Below are positions 1 to 9,305 of a stretch of 64,000 bases of DNA, piece by piece. The position numbers were made by a program, and so were the translations under genes. Source of the stretch: JACJXW01 sp964418125 (GTDB taxonomy: Bacteria; Bacteroidota; Bacteroidia; Chitinophagales; Saprospiraceae); assembly GCA_964418125.1 (NCBI GenBank), contig CAYQKY010000006.1, forward strand, positions 1 through 64,000, read 5' to 3'. Within the stretch, counting starts at the first letter, position 1. Each line of letters starts with the position of its first letter. The notes under the pieces were generated by a model. It did not search any database and was not told the DNA's origin. It was given only the letters and a program-made list of their open reading frames with translations.

Positions 1-263
1 CAGGGTCTCAGTCGGAGCGCCGAGCAACCCCGCGTTGGGAACGTTGGTCGCCCCACTCGAGCCAACCGGCAAGAGCCCGGTAGCACTTCAAAAAGCGCCT
101 TGTCTCATCAAAAATTGACACTTTTTATCTTCAAAAGCGGCCTCCAAACAAGCTCTAAGGTATATTTCGGACGGGCTGCCCCGTCTTTTCCCGGCAATTG
201 TCGGGATCAGCCGGGTAAACTTTAGGCGGCCCGTAGTATATGTAGCAGTTTCTATTTCTTTCC

Positions 264-271
264 TACCTTTG
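264..271 (+). promoter_or_regulatory. Bacteroidota -7 promoter element
   Basis: TACCTTTG matches the Bacteroidota -7 consensus TAnnTTTG and lies about 60 bases before the TonB receptor start. No clear -33 TTTG is seen. The rest of bases 1-330 holds nothing I can assign. Confidence 0.5.
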
Positions 272-330
272 CTCCGCACCTGAAAACCAGTTCACGTTCT
301 TGCTTATTCAGGACCGGAAAAGAAGGAGAT

Positions 331-2664
331 ATGAAGCAATACTGCACCACACTGGTTTTTCTGTTATCTATTCCTTTGGCCCTTTACACGCAGGCGCCTA
401 CTCAAACCATTCGGGGCGCCATCACCGACGCTGACAGCCGGCAGCCGCTGCCGGGGGCGACGGTACTGCTGAAGGGACTGGACAAAGGGGCGGTGGCGGA
501 TTCTTCCGGCCACTACCGCCTGGAGGAGGTACCGGTAGGCCGGTATCAGCTGGAAGCCCGCCATGTAGGCTATGATGGCCGGCTGCTTGCCGAAGTGTTG
601 GTGGAGTCCGGAAAAGAAACCATTCTGAACATAGAGCTTCAGGAAAGAGTACTTGGACTGGAGGCGGTGGAAGTACGCGCTTCCCGCAGTGACATCCGGG
701 TGGTTCACCCGCTCAGTGTGCAAACGATCACGGTGGAGGAGACGCGCCGCTTTCCGGCGACTTTCTATGACCCGGCGCGCCTGGCGACGGCATTTGCCGG
801 GGTGGTGAACGACAACGACCAGGCCAACGGGCTGGTGATCCGGGGGAACTCGCCCAACAGCCTGATCTGGCGCCTGGAAGGGATAGACATCGTCAACCCC
901 AATCACACCCCTAACGCCGGCACCTTCAGTGACCGCACCACGCAGAACGGAGGCGGGGTCAACATCCTGAGCGCCCAGATGCTGGGCACTTCCCATTTCT
1001 ACACAGGCGCCTTTCCCGCCGGCTACGGCAACGTGCTGAGCGGCGTGCTCGATATGCGCCTGCGGGCGGGAAACGACGAACGGCACGAACAGGTCATACA
1101 GGCAGGCCTGATCGGCATTGACCTTGCGGCCGAAGGGCCCCTCTCCCGGCAGAGCGGCGCTTCCTACCTGGCCAATTACCGCTACAGCACCGTCGGCCTG
1201 ATCACCGGCCTGGGCGTGGATTTCGGCGATGAACAGATCAATTTTCAGGACCTTTCCTTTAACTTCACCTTTCCCTCCAAAAGCGGCGGGGAGTTTACCC
1301 TTTTCGGCCTCGGCGGCCTTAGCGAAAACCTGTTTGAAGCCGAGAGAGATTCCACCCTTTGGGAATTCGAAAAGGACCGCTTCGACATTACTTTTCGTTC
1401 GAAAATGGGGGCCGTTGGCGCCAGTTATTCCGCTCCTGTTGGGGAACATACCCTCTGGCATACGGCCGTTGCCGCCTCGGCCGTCAACAGCACGCGCACC
1501 GGCGACCGGCTGGGGGAGGAGTACACACCCCTGCTTCTGGAAGAGGATGAACGAACGGAAGCTAAATTCGCTCTGCACAGCTGGGCCAGCCACAAGCTGG
1601 CCCGGGGCGCTACTCTGCGCCTGGGCTTTCAGGCTACCCGGCAGGAGTTCGATATCCTTTCCGTTGATGATGGAACGGACACCCTGGCTTCGGGCTCCGG
1701 CGGAGGGCTTTTGCTGCAGCCCTATGCCAACTGGAGCGGCATGTTGTCCTCCTCTGTACGGATGAATGCTGGCCTGCATTTCATGCATTTCGGCCTAACC
1801 GGCAGCAATGCCCTGGAGCCCCGGTTGTCGGTGGAGTGGCGGCTAAGCTCCCGCCAACACCTCAGCTTTGCCTATGGCCTGCACAGCCAGCTGCAGCCGC
1901 CCCAGTTGTATTTTGCCCGTGCCGGAGGAGAGGAAGCGGAGCGGTTGGGTTTTACCCGCGCCCATCACGCTGTGCTGGGCTTCCGGCAGGAATTGGGCTG
2001 GGCCACTTCCCTGAAGGCAGAGGTGTTCTATCAGTCGCTTTTCAACGTGCCCGTTGCTGCCAATGAACGCAATTCCTTTTCCGCCCTCAACCTGGTGGAG
2101 GGAAGGGTTGTTGAAGCCCTGGCCAACGAAGGTACGGGAATGAACTACGGGCTGGAGCTGTCCGTGCAGCGCCTGTTTACCCGGGGCTTTTTTTACCTGC
2201 TGAACGGCACTTACTACGAGTCGAAATACAAAGGCAGCGATGGCATCCGGCGCGATACCCGCTTCAACGGCAACTTTATTCTGAACGGAACCTTTGGCAA
2301 GGAATGGGACAAACAGAAAAAAGAGGGCCGCCTGGTGGCCTGGGGCGCAAACGTACGCGTGGCATACCTGGGCGGCTTCCGGGAGACGCCCATCGACGCT
2401 CCGGCCTCGGCGGCAGCCGGGCGGACGGTTTATCGGGAGGAAAAAGCTTTTTCGGTGCAGCAGCCGGCCTTTTTCCGCACCGCCCTGCGTCTCTACCGGA
2501 AGTGGAACCGCCGGAAGTTCAATTCCACCCTCGCACTGGATATACAAAACCTCACCAATGCGCAGAATGTGGCGTTCAGCTATTACGATGTCCAGAAAAT
2601 GCAGGTGGTGGAAAGGTATCAGTTGGGTATTATTCCGATCATTACGTACCGGATAGAGTTTTGA
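331..2664 (+). CDS. TonB-dependent receptor with carboxypeptidase-like regulatory domain
   Basis: Outer-membrane beta-barrel receptor that should import a large substrate using TonB energy; the substrate is unknown. A signal peptide covers roughly residues 1-20, ending near LALYTQ. A carboxypeptidase-regulatory-like beta-sandwich follows at about 27-110 (IRGAITDADSRQPLPGATV), then the plug domain at about 120-240 (VIRGNSPNSLIWRLEGIDI) and a barrel ending in an aromatic-type strand at the C-terminus. At 777 aa it is full length for this class. No SusD partner lies next to it, so it is not a classical polysaccharide-utilisation pair. An unusually good Shine-Dalgarno (AAGGAGAT just before ATG) supports this start. 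The palindromic element at 2671 begins seven bases after the stop codon. Confidence 0.9.
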   Translation: MKQYCTTLVFLLSIPLALYTQAPTQTIRGAITDADSRQPLPGATVLLKGLDKGAVADSSGHYRLEEVPVGRYQLEARHVGYDGRLLAEVLVESGKETILNIELQERVLGLEAVEVRASRSDIRVVHPLSVQTITVEETRRFPATFYDPARLATAFAGVVNDNDQANGLVIRGNSPNSLIWRLEGIDIVNPNHTPNAGTFSDRTTQNGGGVNILSAQMLGTSHFYTGAFPAGYGNVLSGVLDMRLRAGNDERHEQVIQAGLIGIDLAAEGPLSRQSGASYLANYRYSTVGLITGLGVDFGDEQINFQDLSFNFTFPSKSGGEFTLFGLGGLSENLFEAERDSTLWEFEKDRFDITFRSKMGAVGASYSAPVGEHTLWHTAVAASAVNSTRTGDRLGEEYTPLLLEEDERTEAKFALHSWASHKLARGATLRLGFQATRQEFDILSVDDGTDTLASGSGGGLLLQPYANWSGMLSSSVRMNAGLHFMHFGLTGSNALEPRLSVEWRLSSRQHLSFAYGLHSQLQPPQLYFARAGGEEAERLGFTRAHHAVLGFRQELGWATSLKAEVFYQSLFNVPVAANERNSFSALNLVEGRVVEALANEGTGMNYGLELSVQRLFTRGFFYLLNGTYYESKYKGSDGIRRDTRFNGNFILNGTFGKEWDKQKKEGRLVAWGANVRVAYLGGFRETPIDAPASAAAGRTVYREEKAFSVQQPAFFRTALRLYRKWNRRKFNSTLALDIQNLTNAQNVAFSYYDVQKMQVVERYQLGIIPIITYRIEF

Positions 2665-2670
2665 GCTTAC

Positions 2671-2840
2671 TTAGAGCCTATCCGAAAACCCCGCTCAGGG
2701 CCTGCGAAAGGATGTTTTTCACCTGGCCTTCGTTGCCGGAATGATCATGTAGCATGGGCTACACTCACATCCCGGCGTCTTGGCCAGGCAAAAAACCTCG
2801 CTTTCTCGGCTACCTTCAGAGGTTTTCGGATAGGCTCTTA
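2671..2840. repeat. Palindromic (MITE-like) repeat element, copy 1
   Basis: About 170 bases bounded by near-perfect 20-base inverted repeats: TTAGAGCCTATCCGAAAACC at 2671-2690 and its reverse complement (18/20) at 2821-2840. Further imperfect self-complementarity inside suggests one long hairpin. The same termini bound the element at 19088-19254, but the interiors differ. It sits directly after the TonB receptor stop codon and may act as its transcription terminator. Confidence 0.8.
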
Positions 2841-2973
2841 ATCTTATCGTTACGGTCCTCCTTTTCGTATAATTTTCTTGGCTGGAAGCCCTATTCTCCG
2901 GATCATTCTGTTCTTATGGCCATCACCCCATAAATTCATCAACCAAATCAACCAAATCAACCACCCAACCACC

Positions 2974-3591
2974 ATGCTCTACTTCAACTCCCGCTTCTGG
3001 CACTTCGCTGTTGTCAGCACCCGCATCTTCCTGGGTATCCTCTTCTTCACCGGCGGCATGTCCAAGCTGATGCCTTTTCCCGGCGTCATGGGCCCCACCT
3101 GGCTCATCGAAACGCTGGCGGAGTACGATCTGGAGTTGTACGGCTATTTCATTGCCTACTCCCAGGTAACCATCGGCCTGTTGCTGCTTTCCCAGCGCTT
3201 TGCCACCCTGGGAGCGGTGATGCTTTTCCCGCTGCTGGCCAATATGTTCATGATCACGGTATCCATGCACTGGCGGGGTACGCCTTACGTGATCGCCGTT
3301 TTCATCCTGATGAATATCTTTTTGCTCATTGCCGATTATCACCGGTTGAAGTACATCCTTTTTCCGCGTACGGAAGCACTGAAGGAGCCTCCGTTGAGGC
3401 GGCCCTATCCGAAGCTGGACGGATTGGCCCTGTTCGGGATCATTCTGCTGCTCGCTTGCCCTGCGCTCTATGCCCTGGCCGGAAAAGTGGCGTATGTGGT
3501 TGCAGCTCTGGGGATACTTTGTTTTCCTGCCGCCTGGGCCATCGAACGGTTTATAAAGAAGAAGAGCCTGGCGGGTAATACGGCAAAATGA
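2974..3591 (+). CDS. DoxX-like integral membrane protein
   Basis: A 205-residue hydrophobic protein with about five membrane-spanning segments. It resembles the DoxX/DoxD family: an N-terminal helix with FFTGGMSKLMPFPGV (residues about 22-36), a second at IAYSQVTIGLLLLS, and a mid helix pair ending in a charged loop (RTEALKEPPLRR), then two C-terminal helices. Family members are often linked to quinone or thiol redox at the membrane, but the exact role here is not evident. I chose ATG at 2974 because the upstream in-frame extension to 2878 is low-complexity (ACCAAATCA repeats at 2940-2961) and does not look coding. The next gene is co-directional after 72 bases. Confidence 0.7.
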   Translation: MLYFNSRFWHFAVVSTRIFLGILFFTGGMSKLMPFPGVMGPTWLIETLAEYDLELYGYFIAYSQVTIGLLLLSQRFATLGAVMLFPLLANMFMITVSMHWRGTPYVIAVFILMNIFLLIADYHRLKYILFPRTEALKEPPLRRPYPKLDGLALFGIILLLACPALYALAGKVAYVVAALGILCFPAAWAIERFIKKKSLAGNTAK

Positions 3592-3663
3592 GCCATTGCT
3601 GCTGATCAAAGTCACCGGAGGTGAGCGGGATCTTTTTTAATTTAAAGCCTGGCTTTTCTCCGT

Positions 3664-4755
3664 ATGGCCGGTATTACAACGCTCAATCCGCAACAGATGA
3701 ACAAGGAACGCGAACTGCTTTTCGAAGAAGATGGCTACCAAATGTACAAGGAGTATAAGATGGGCGATGAGTTTTTTGAAATAATGGAGCAGGTGTCCTT
3801 TGGCACCAGCCAAACCCTTTACCACCACTATTACAGCCGGGAGCATCTCAGCCATATTCCCGATCCCTATTTTTTCACGGTACGCCGGGAAGGGAGGTTG
3901 CAGTCGGTAGTCACCTTTTGCGGGCGAAGGATCAGGAGCCTGGGGCAGGAAGATCATGGTATTTACATCCGTTACTTTGCCGCCGCCCCGGAGATACAGG
4001 GCAAAGGGCTGGTCGGCCGGTTCAGCAAAATGGTGATGAAGTGGGCGGTGGATCACGAAGACAGGCAGGCGGCATTTCATGCTTCCATAGAAGCCAGAAA
4101 CGCCAGAGTGCGAAAAGTGATACGGTCAGTGGGTTTCAGTGAGCTGGCCACCGTAAGAACCGTCGGCTTCAGCCGTTTTTTTCCGAAGCCCGATAAGGCG
4201 GTGCGGCCCCTCGACAGAGAAGAGTTTGACGCGTTCCTGCCCCGCCTGGCAAGCTTTTACGCCGGCCATGCGTTCTGGACATCCGATAACCTCTTCCTTG
4301 ATAACGATTATTTCATCCTGGAAGAAAGCGGGCGGATCATCGCCGGGGTGCAGGCCCACCGCGGCCGTTGGTCTGTTGACCGGCTGCCTGGCCCGGTGGG
4401 GATGCTTCTGCCGGCCATTCCGTACATCCCGTTAATAAACCGCATCTTCAATCCCCGGGATTTCCGCTTTCTCACCTTCGAGGGGTTTTATGTGGAGCCG
4501 GGCCGGGAGGGCCGTATCCAGAATTTACTGGAAACCCTCCTCGCCCGGTACGGTTGTCATTCGGCCCTCCTCTGGTTTGACGAGCGCGACCCGTTTTACC
4601 GACGGCTGCTGGACAAAAATGACATGGGCCTGCTGCATAAATTTGTCGGAGATTCCAATGCTACTTTTATCATCAACCTGAAGGGGTTTTCAGCGGAGGC
4701 GGAGGCCCGGTTGAAGGAGCCCCCCCTATACATTTCGGGACATGATAATATTTAA
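3664..4755 (+). CDS. GNAT family N-acetyltransferase
   Basis: Cytosolic acetyltransferase of 363 aa. The acetyl-CoA pyrophosphate-binding loop is seen as PEIQGKGLVGRF (Q-x-x-G-x-G/A type) at about residues 112-123, preceded by a core strand IYIRYFAAA. Family proteins transfer acetyl from acetyl-CoA to an amine; the acceptor cannot be inferred. The C-terminal half (about 180-363) is much longer than a single GNAT fold and may be a second, degenerate GNAT-like domain. The stop is followed by an intergenic hairpin that more probably terminates the convergent ligase gene. Confidence 0.75.
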   Translation: MAGITTLNPQQMNKERELLFEEDGYQMYKEYKMGDEFFEIMEQVSFGTSQTLYHHYYSREHLSHIPDPYFFTVRREGRLQSVVTFCGRRIRSLGQEDHGIYIRYFAAAPEIQGKGLVGRFSKMVMKWAVDHEDRQAAFHASIEARNARVRKVIRSVGFSELATVRTVGFSRFFPKPDKAVRPLDREEFDAFLPRLASFYAGHAFWTSDNLFLDNDYFILEESGRIIAGVQAHRGRWSVDRLPGPVGMLLPAIPYIPLINRIFNPRDFRFLTFEGFYVEPGREGRIQNLLETLLARYGCHSALLWFDERDPFYRRLLDKNDMGLLHKFVGDSNATFIINLKGFSAEAEARLKEPPLYISGHDNI

Positions 4756-4805
4756 CTGATGGGGACGCGGGTTTATCGTCTTCGACGCCAAAAAATTTTG
4801 GTTCA

Positions 4806-4835
4806 CCCTGTGGAATTTGTATTTATTCCACAGGG
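4806..4835 (-). terminator. Rho-independent terminator downstream of ligase gene
   Basis: Perfect 11-bp stem CCCTGTGGAAT / ATTCCACAGGG with an 8-base loop. On the minus strand it is followed within a few bases by a run of six T. It lies 45 bases beyond the ligase stop codon, between convergent genes. Confidence 0.6.
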
Positions 4836-4880
4836 CAGGCCGAGTTAGCGTTGGTTTTTACACATCAGCACATTTACACC

Positions 4881-6479
4881 TTACCTCCCTTCATACACCA
4901 TAAGCATCGCCTTGAGTTCCTCCAGCGTATTGGCCTCCCGTATGGGCTTGTCCTTTCGCCAGCGGCTGATGCGGGGGAAGCGAAGGGCTACACCCGACTT
5001 GTGGCGGTTGGATGCCCGGATGCCCTCAAAGGCGATCTCGAAAACATGAGTGGGCTCCACGCTGTGTACCGGGCCGAAGCGCTCGCGCGTATTGCGGCGC
5101 ACCCAGGCGGTGATCTCGCGGAATTCCTTATCGGACAGGCCGGAATAGGCTTTGGCGAAAGGCACCAGGTTGTCGCCGTCCCAGACGGCGAAGGTGAAAT
5201 CGGTGAACAGGTTGGCACGGCGCCCGTGGCCGCGCTGGGCGTAGATCATGACGGCGTCGATCATTAACGGGTCGACTTTCCACTTCCACCAGTCGCCCTT
5301 TTTGCGCCCGGCTTTGTAGTGGGAGTCCTTTCGCTTCAGCATCAGCCCTTCGCTATGGTGTTCGCGCGAATTTTCCCGTTCCTGCGCCAGCTCGTCCCAG
5401 GCGCTGAACGGTACGGTTTCGGAGAGCAGGAGGACGCCATTGGTTTCGCATCGTTCCACCATCTGCTCCAGGAGCCGGCGCCGTTCCTGAAAGGGAAGGC
5501 CGCGAATGTCTTCGCCCTGCCATTCCAGCAGGTCATAGGCCATCATTACCACCGGCGCCTTTTTGAGGATGCTTTTGGTGACGTTCTTCCTGCCGATGCG
5601 GGTTTGCAGATCGTTGAAAGTAAGCGGTTTTCCGTCCTTAAAAGGCAGGATCTCGCCGTCGATCACCGTGCCGTTGGGGAGCCGTTCGGCCAGTGGGTGA
5701 TACTCCGGGAATTTGTCGGTCACCAGTTCTTCTCCACGCGACCAGACGAACAGTTCATCCTCGCGGACGATGAGCTGGCCGCGGATGCCGTCCCATTTGC
5801 GTTCGGCCATCCACCCGGAAGGGGCGCCCAGTTCTTCCGGCTCGCTCTCCAGGGCATATGCCAGGTAGAAAGGGTAGGGCTTGGAAGTGTCTTCCAGCGG
5901 GTCTTTGGTCAGGATGAGGTTTTCAAAAGTGGTTTCGGCGGGGTCCCAGTTGCCCATGATGCGGTGGGCGAGGGTGTTTTCATCGATTCCGGTATATTGG
6001 GAAAGGGCCCGCACCATCAGTTTCTGAGAAACGCCAACACGGAATCCGCCTGTGATGAGTTTGTTGAAGGCCAGGCGTTCGGTATAATCCATACTTTCCC
6101 AGGCAGCGGTAATGCGCTTCTTTTTTTCTTCCTCTTCCAGTTTGTCCAGCGACTTGATGTATCCGATCCAATACGTGAGGGAGCGGTTGTGTTCCGATTG
6201 CGGTTGCGGGAGGGTTAGGGCGATGGCCTCGCTCAGGTCGCCCACTACGTGATAGGATTCCTCAAACAACCACAGGGGGATGCCGGCCAGCTCGGCCGCC
6301 CAGGTTCGCAGCAGGGTGGTGTTGACCGTCCGGCGGGGGCGACGGTGGGAAAGGATGGCCACCGTCCACAGGCGGTCTTCCTCGCTGGCCTGGCTGAAGT
6401 AGCGGGCCAGGGCGTCGACCTTGTCGTTGGTCTTGGTGGTCTGGTCGAGTTGGGTGTATAAGGATGCGAATTGTTTCAT
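4881..6479 (-). CDS. ATP-dependent DNA ligase (ligase-associated repair cluster)
   Basis: Seals DNA nicks using ATP via a covalent lysyl-AMP. The adenylation motif KWDG is at residues 228-231 (Lys228 nucleophile), followed by VIDGEIL (motif III region), SEGLMLKR (motif IV) and DWWKWK (motif V). An N-terminal helical DNA-binding domain (1-200) and C-terminal OB fold complete a 532-aa protein, the normal length for the bacterial ATP-ligase family found with a dedicated exonuclease and Lhr-like helicase. The exonuclease gene is immediately upstream (6592-7608), and the matching DEXH helicase lies about 20 kb away at 26001. The 112-base gap to the exonuclease contains repeats of CAATATAAC but no gene. 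Confidence 0.92.
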   Translation of the reverse strand: MKQFASLYTQLDQTTKTNDKVDALARYFSQASEEDRLWTVAILSHRRPRRTVNTTLLRTWAAELAGIPLWLFEESYHVVGDLSEAIALTLPQPQSEHNRSLTYWIGYIKSLDKLEEEEKKKRITAAWESMDYTERLAFNKLITGGFRVGVSQKLMVRALSQYTGIDENTLAHRIMGNWDPAETTFENLILTKDPLEDTSKPYPFYLAYALESEPEELGAPSGWMAERKWDGIRGQLIVREDELFVWSRGEELVTDKFPEYHPLAERLPNGTVIDGEILPFKDGKPLTFNDLQTRIGRKNVTKSILKKAPVVMMAYDLLEWQGEDIRGLPFQERRRLLEQMVERCETNGVLLLSETVPFSAWDELAQERENSREHHSEGLMLKRKDSHYKAGRKKGDWWKWKVDPLMIDAVMIYAQRGHGRRANLFTDFTFAVWDGDNLVPFAKAYSGLSDKEFREITAWVRRNTRERFGPVHSVEPTHVFEIAFEGIRASNRHKSGVALRFPRISRWRKDKPIREANTLEELKAMLMVYEGR

Positions 6480-6591
6480 GGTTCAGTGCCTTGTCGGGGC
6501 CATGGTTAAATTGTTGTATGGCTATATTGTTATCGTTGCGGCTTTCAGCCGGGTAGCCCAACAATATAACAGTCCGGCAATATAACGATCC

Positions 6592-7608
6592 TCACTCGTC
6601 TGTCCCTTCCTCCTCCATATCCGACGGTTCCCCTTCGAATTCCGTTTGGGCCTCGTAGGCCTCCAGCCCTCGTTCTTCCCGGAGCCAGCGGGTGAAGATA
6701 TGGGTATAGCCGTGGGTGACGAAGACCCGCTCGGCGCCGGTGGCGGTGATGGCTTCATTGAGGCCCTCCCAGTCGGCATGGTCGGAGAGGACAAAACCGC
6801 GGTCGGCGGCGCGGCGGCGGCGGGCGCCCCGCAGCGCCATCCACCCGGACGCGATGCCGATGGAGACGGGGCTGAATTTGCGCATCCAGGGTGCATTGAT
6901 AGCTGAAGGCGGGGCGATCACCATTCCACCGATATAATCTTCCTTTTTAAATTTACCGGATACCCGTTTGGCTTTCGGCAGGCGGACGCCCTGCCTCCGC
7001 ATCACCCGGTTGGTGTTTTCTATGGCCCCGTGGGTGAAAATTGGGCCGATACTTTCATCCAGGCCGCGCATCAGGCGCTGGGCTTTGCCCAGGGCGTAGG
7101 CGGTGAGCAGGCTCACCCTGCGCTCGGCCTTGTTTTTTTTCCACCAGTTGTTAATTTCTGCGAAGATCTCCTCCTGCTTTTTCCAGCGATAGACAGGCAG
7201 GCCGAAGGTCGATTCGGTGATAAAAGTGTGGCAGGGCACCGGTTCGAAAGGCTCGGACAGGCCGTCGTCCTCGAGCTTGTAATCTCCCGAAACCACCCAC
7301 ACTTCTCCCTGGTGTTCGACGCGGACCTGGGCGGAGCCAACGATGTGGCCGGCTGGATGAAAGGAAAAGCGGACGCCATTGTGGGAGAGCTGTTCCCCGT
7401 AACGGATAGTTTGTATCTGCACATCGCCCAGCCGGTATCGGATGACGGGTTTTGCCGATTCGGTGCACAGGTAGTACTTGTGTCCCCAGCGGGAGTGATC
7501 GGCATGGCCGTGGGTGATGAGGGCCCGTTCGACCGGCTTCCAGGGGTCGATGTATACATCGGCGGGCGGGCAGTAAATTCCTTTATCGTTAAATTCAAGT
7601 AGGGCCAT
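6592..7608 (-). CDS. Ligase-associated DNA exonuclease (MBL/beta-CASP)
   Basis: Metallo-beta-lactamase fold nuclease of the mRNA 3'-end processing/SNM1 type that travels with ATP-dependent ligases. The metal site HGHADH is at residues 33-38 (His33, His35, Asp37, His38). Later ligands are consistent with FHPAGHIVGSAQ, VVSGDYK and the C-terminal LSDHADW and VTHGYT motifs. At 338 aa it is typical of the family. It is co-directional with and upstream of the ligase. It probably trims broken DNA ends before ligation (family inference). A histidine kinase gene ends 45 bases upstream, so cotranscription is possible. Confidence 0.9.
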   Translation of the reverse strand: MALLEFNDKGIYCPPADVYIDPWKPVERALITHGHADHSRWGHKYYLCTESAKPVIRYRLGDVQIQTIRYGEQLSHNGVRFSFHPAGHIVGSAQVRVEHQGEVWVVSGDYKLEDDGLSEPFEPVPCHTFITESTFGLPVYRWKKQEEIFAEINNWWKKNKAERRVSLLTAYALGKAQRLMRGLDESIGPIFTHGAIENTNRVMRRQGVRLPKAKRVSGKFKKEDYIGGMVIAPPSAINAPWMRKFSPVSIGIASGWMALRGARRRRAADRGFVLSDHADWEGLNEAITATGAERVFVTHGYTHIFTRWLREERGLEAYEAQTEFEGEPSDMEEEGTDE

Positions 7609-7653
7609 GATTGTTGTATTAACAATAGCTGTGGGCTTTGGTTGCAGCCTTTC

Positions 7654-9180
7654 TCATTTGGGAATTGTGAAATAGAAGGTGGAGCCCTGCCCCGGCCGTG
7701 ATTCTACCCGGATCTTGCCGCCGTGTTGCTCCACTACCCGTTTGCAGAGGGACAGCCCGATGCCGGAGCCGGGGTATTGCCGCCGGCTGTGGAGGCGCCG
7801 GAACAACTGGAAGATCTGCTGCTGGAATTCCGGTTTGATGCCGATTCCATTATCTCTTATCGCGAATGTCCAGTGGCCTTCCTGTTCAAAGGAAAAAACT
7901 TCCACAACCGGCACTTCCCCGTTTTGTTGGAATTTGATGGCATTGGAAATGAGGTTTTGAAAGAGCTGGCTGATCTTTGTCCAGTTGCCCCTGATGGTGG
8001 GCATGGGCGTGCAGATATTGACGACAGCAGCCCGTTCGGAGATCAGCCCGTTCAACGCATTGGCGACAGCCTGCAGCAATTGGTCCAGGGGAATATCTTC
8101 CGTTTCATGTTCATCGTTATTAAAGCGGGAGTACTCCAGCAGGTCCTCGATCAGGGTGTTCATACTGGAAGCATTGGAGGCGATAAAATCAAGGAAGGCA
8201 TTGGCGTCTTCATCCAATTGGCCGTGGTATTTTTTTTTCAGCAGCTGAGCGAAGCTGTTAATGGTGCGCACCGGTTCGCGCAGGTCGTGAGAGACCGTAT
8301 GGGCGAAGTTTTCCAGTTGGAGGTTGGAGTCGACATACTTTTGGAGCTTCTGGTTGTTCTGGTCGAGTTCCCGGATCTTGTTTCGCAGTTCCTGCTGGGT
8401 ATGTTTAAGGTCGGAAATGTCACGTACGACCACCATGGCCTCTTTTTCGTCAATGGCGCTGATGCGGGCTTCAAAATAATGCATGGCCCCATCCAGCATC
8501 AACGGGTATTCAAATGCCTGAACACCGGACTTTTCCATTGCCAGCCGGAGATTTCTCAGGATTGCCTTATAGAGATACTCCGGCATCACTTCCGTTACCG
8601 GTTTCCCGAGGAACTTTTCCGGGCTGATGAACAACCGGTCGGTTTCTCCCGGCGAGGCAAAATAGTCGAGAAAGACACCCTCGGCGTTAATCCGGAACTT
8701 GAGGTCCGGCAGAGCATTCAGGATGGCCTTCTGTATGCCCTCGCTCTCTCTCAGTGCGATTTCCTGCTCTTTTTTTTCGGTGATATCCTGAGTGACGGTG
8801 ATGATCTCCTCCAGTTGGCCATCCGGGCCGAAGCGGAATGGCCGTACGCGGGTGAGAGCCCAGGCCCAGCTCCCGTCCTTGCGGCGGATGCGGAATTCGA
8901 GGTTCAAAACCTCATCGCTGATGTATTCGACCATGTGTTCGAAGAAGGACTGGCCATCACCCTGGATATCATCGGGGTGGATATGGCTGAGGATGAGCTC
9001 CACCGGGTCATCGGCGTTGATGAGGTCATGGCCAAAAAAATAGGGCCCCAGGTTATAATAGGATAATCTCCGGCTCCTGGGGTTAAAAACGTAGATGTAG
9101 TCGGGCACGGTAGTCAGAATGGCTTCCAAAGTGCCATGAAACAATGCTTCGCCTTCTGGCCTTTCTGCCGCCATTGTCAT
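7654..9180 (-). CDS. PAS-domain sensor histidine kinase
   Basis: Soluble sensor kinase of 508 aa with no membrane segment. Residues about 12-135 form a first PAS/PAC module (KDGSWAWALTRVRPF, ending ITVTQDITEKKEQE). Residues about 145-260 form a second (VVRDISDLKH). A coiled linker leads to the dimerisation box FAHTVSHDLREPVR with phospho-acceptor His298. The ATPase domain has the N box (QNLISNAIKF), G1 (DNGIGI) and G2 (GSGIGLSL). No response regulator is adjacent, so its partner is unknown. It sits upstream of the exonuclease-ligase pair; a functional connection would be speculation. Confidence 0.9.
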   Translation of the reverse strand: MTMAAERPEGEALFHGTLEAILTTVPDYIYVFNPRSRRLSYYNLGPYFFGHDLINADDPVELILSHIHPDDIQGDGQSFFEHMVEYISDEVLNLEFRIRRKDGSWAWALTRVRPFRFGPDGQLEEIITVTQDITEKKEQEIALRESEGIQKAILNALPDLKFRINAEGVFLDYFASPGETDRLFISPEKFLGKPVTEVMPEYLYKAILRNLRLAMEKSGVQAFEYPLMLDGAMHYFEARISAIDEKEAMVVVRDISDLKHTQQELRNKIRELDQNNQKLQKYVDSNLQLENFAHTVSHDLREPVRTINSFAQLLKKKYHGQLDEDANAFLDFIASNASSMNTLIEDLLEYSRFNNDEHETEDIPLDQLLQAVANALNGLISERAAVVNICTPMPTIRGNWTKISQLFQNLISNAIKFQQNGEVPVVEVFSFEQEGHWTFAIRDNGIGIKPEFQQQIFQLFRRLHSRRQYPGSGIGLSLCKRVVEQHGGKIRVESRPGQGSTFYFTIPK

Positions 9181-9305
9181 TCTAATGTTGGATGTAAAAG
9201 AGGAGGTTACAATTTACGAAAAAGATCGCTTGCCAGTTTTCAGAAGGGCTAAAAACTGAATATTTTGTGAAAGCACACCGTTTTGATCAATCCCAATTGA
9301 AGGGG

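Noticed and set aside
58..63. Search for tRNA or rRNA genes across the window
   Set aside because: I saw no cloverleaf with a GGTTCGAATCC-like T arm and no rRNA-like stretch. A covariance-model scan would be needed to be certain.
88..279. 63-aa minus-strand frame in the leading intergenic region
   Set aside because: No recognisable domain, and the plus-strand promoter of the receptor lies within it.
364..1788. 474-aa minus-strand frame opposite the TonB receptor
   Set aside because: Antisense shadow; the plus strand encodes a complete receptor with strong RBS and signal peptide.
2941..2961. ACCAAATCA tandem repeats as a regulatory array
   Set aside because: Only two to three short copies just before a start codon; probably low-complexity leader sequence.
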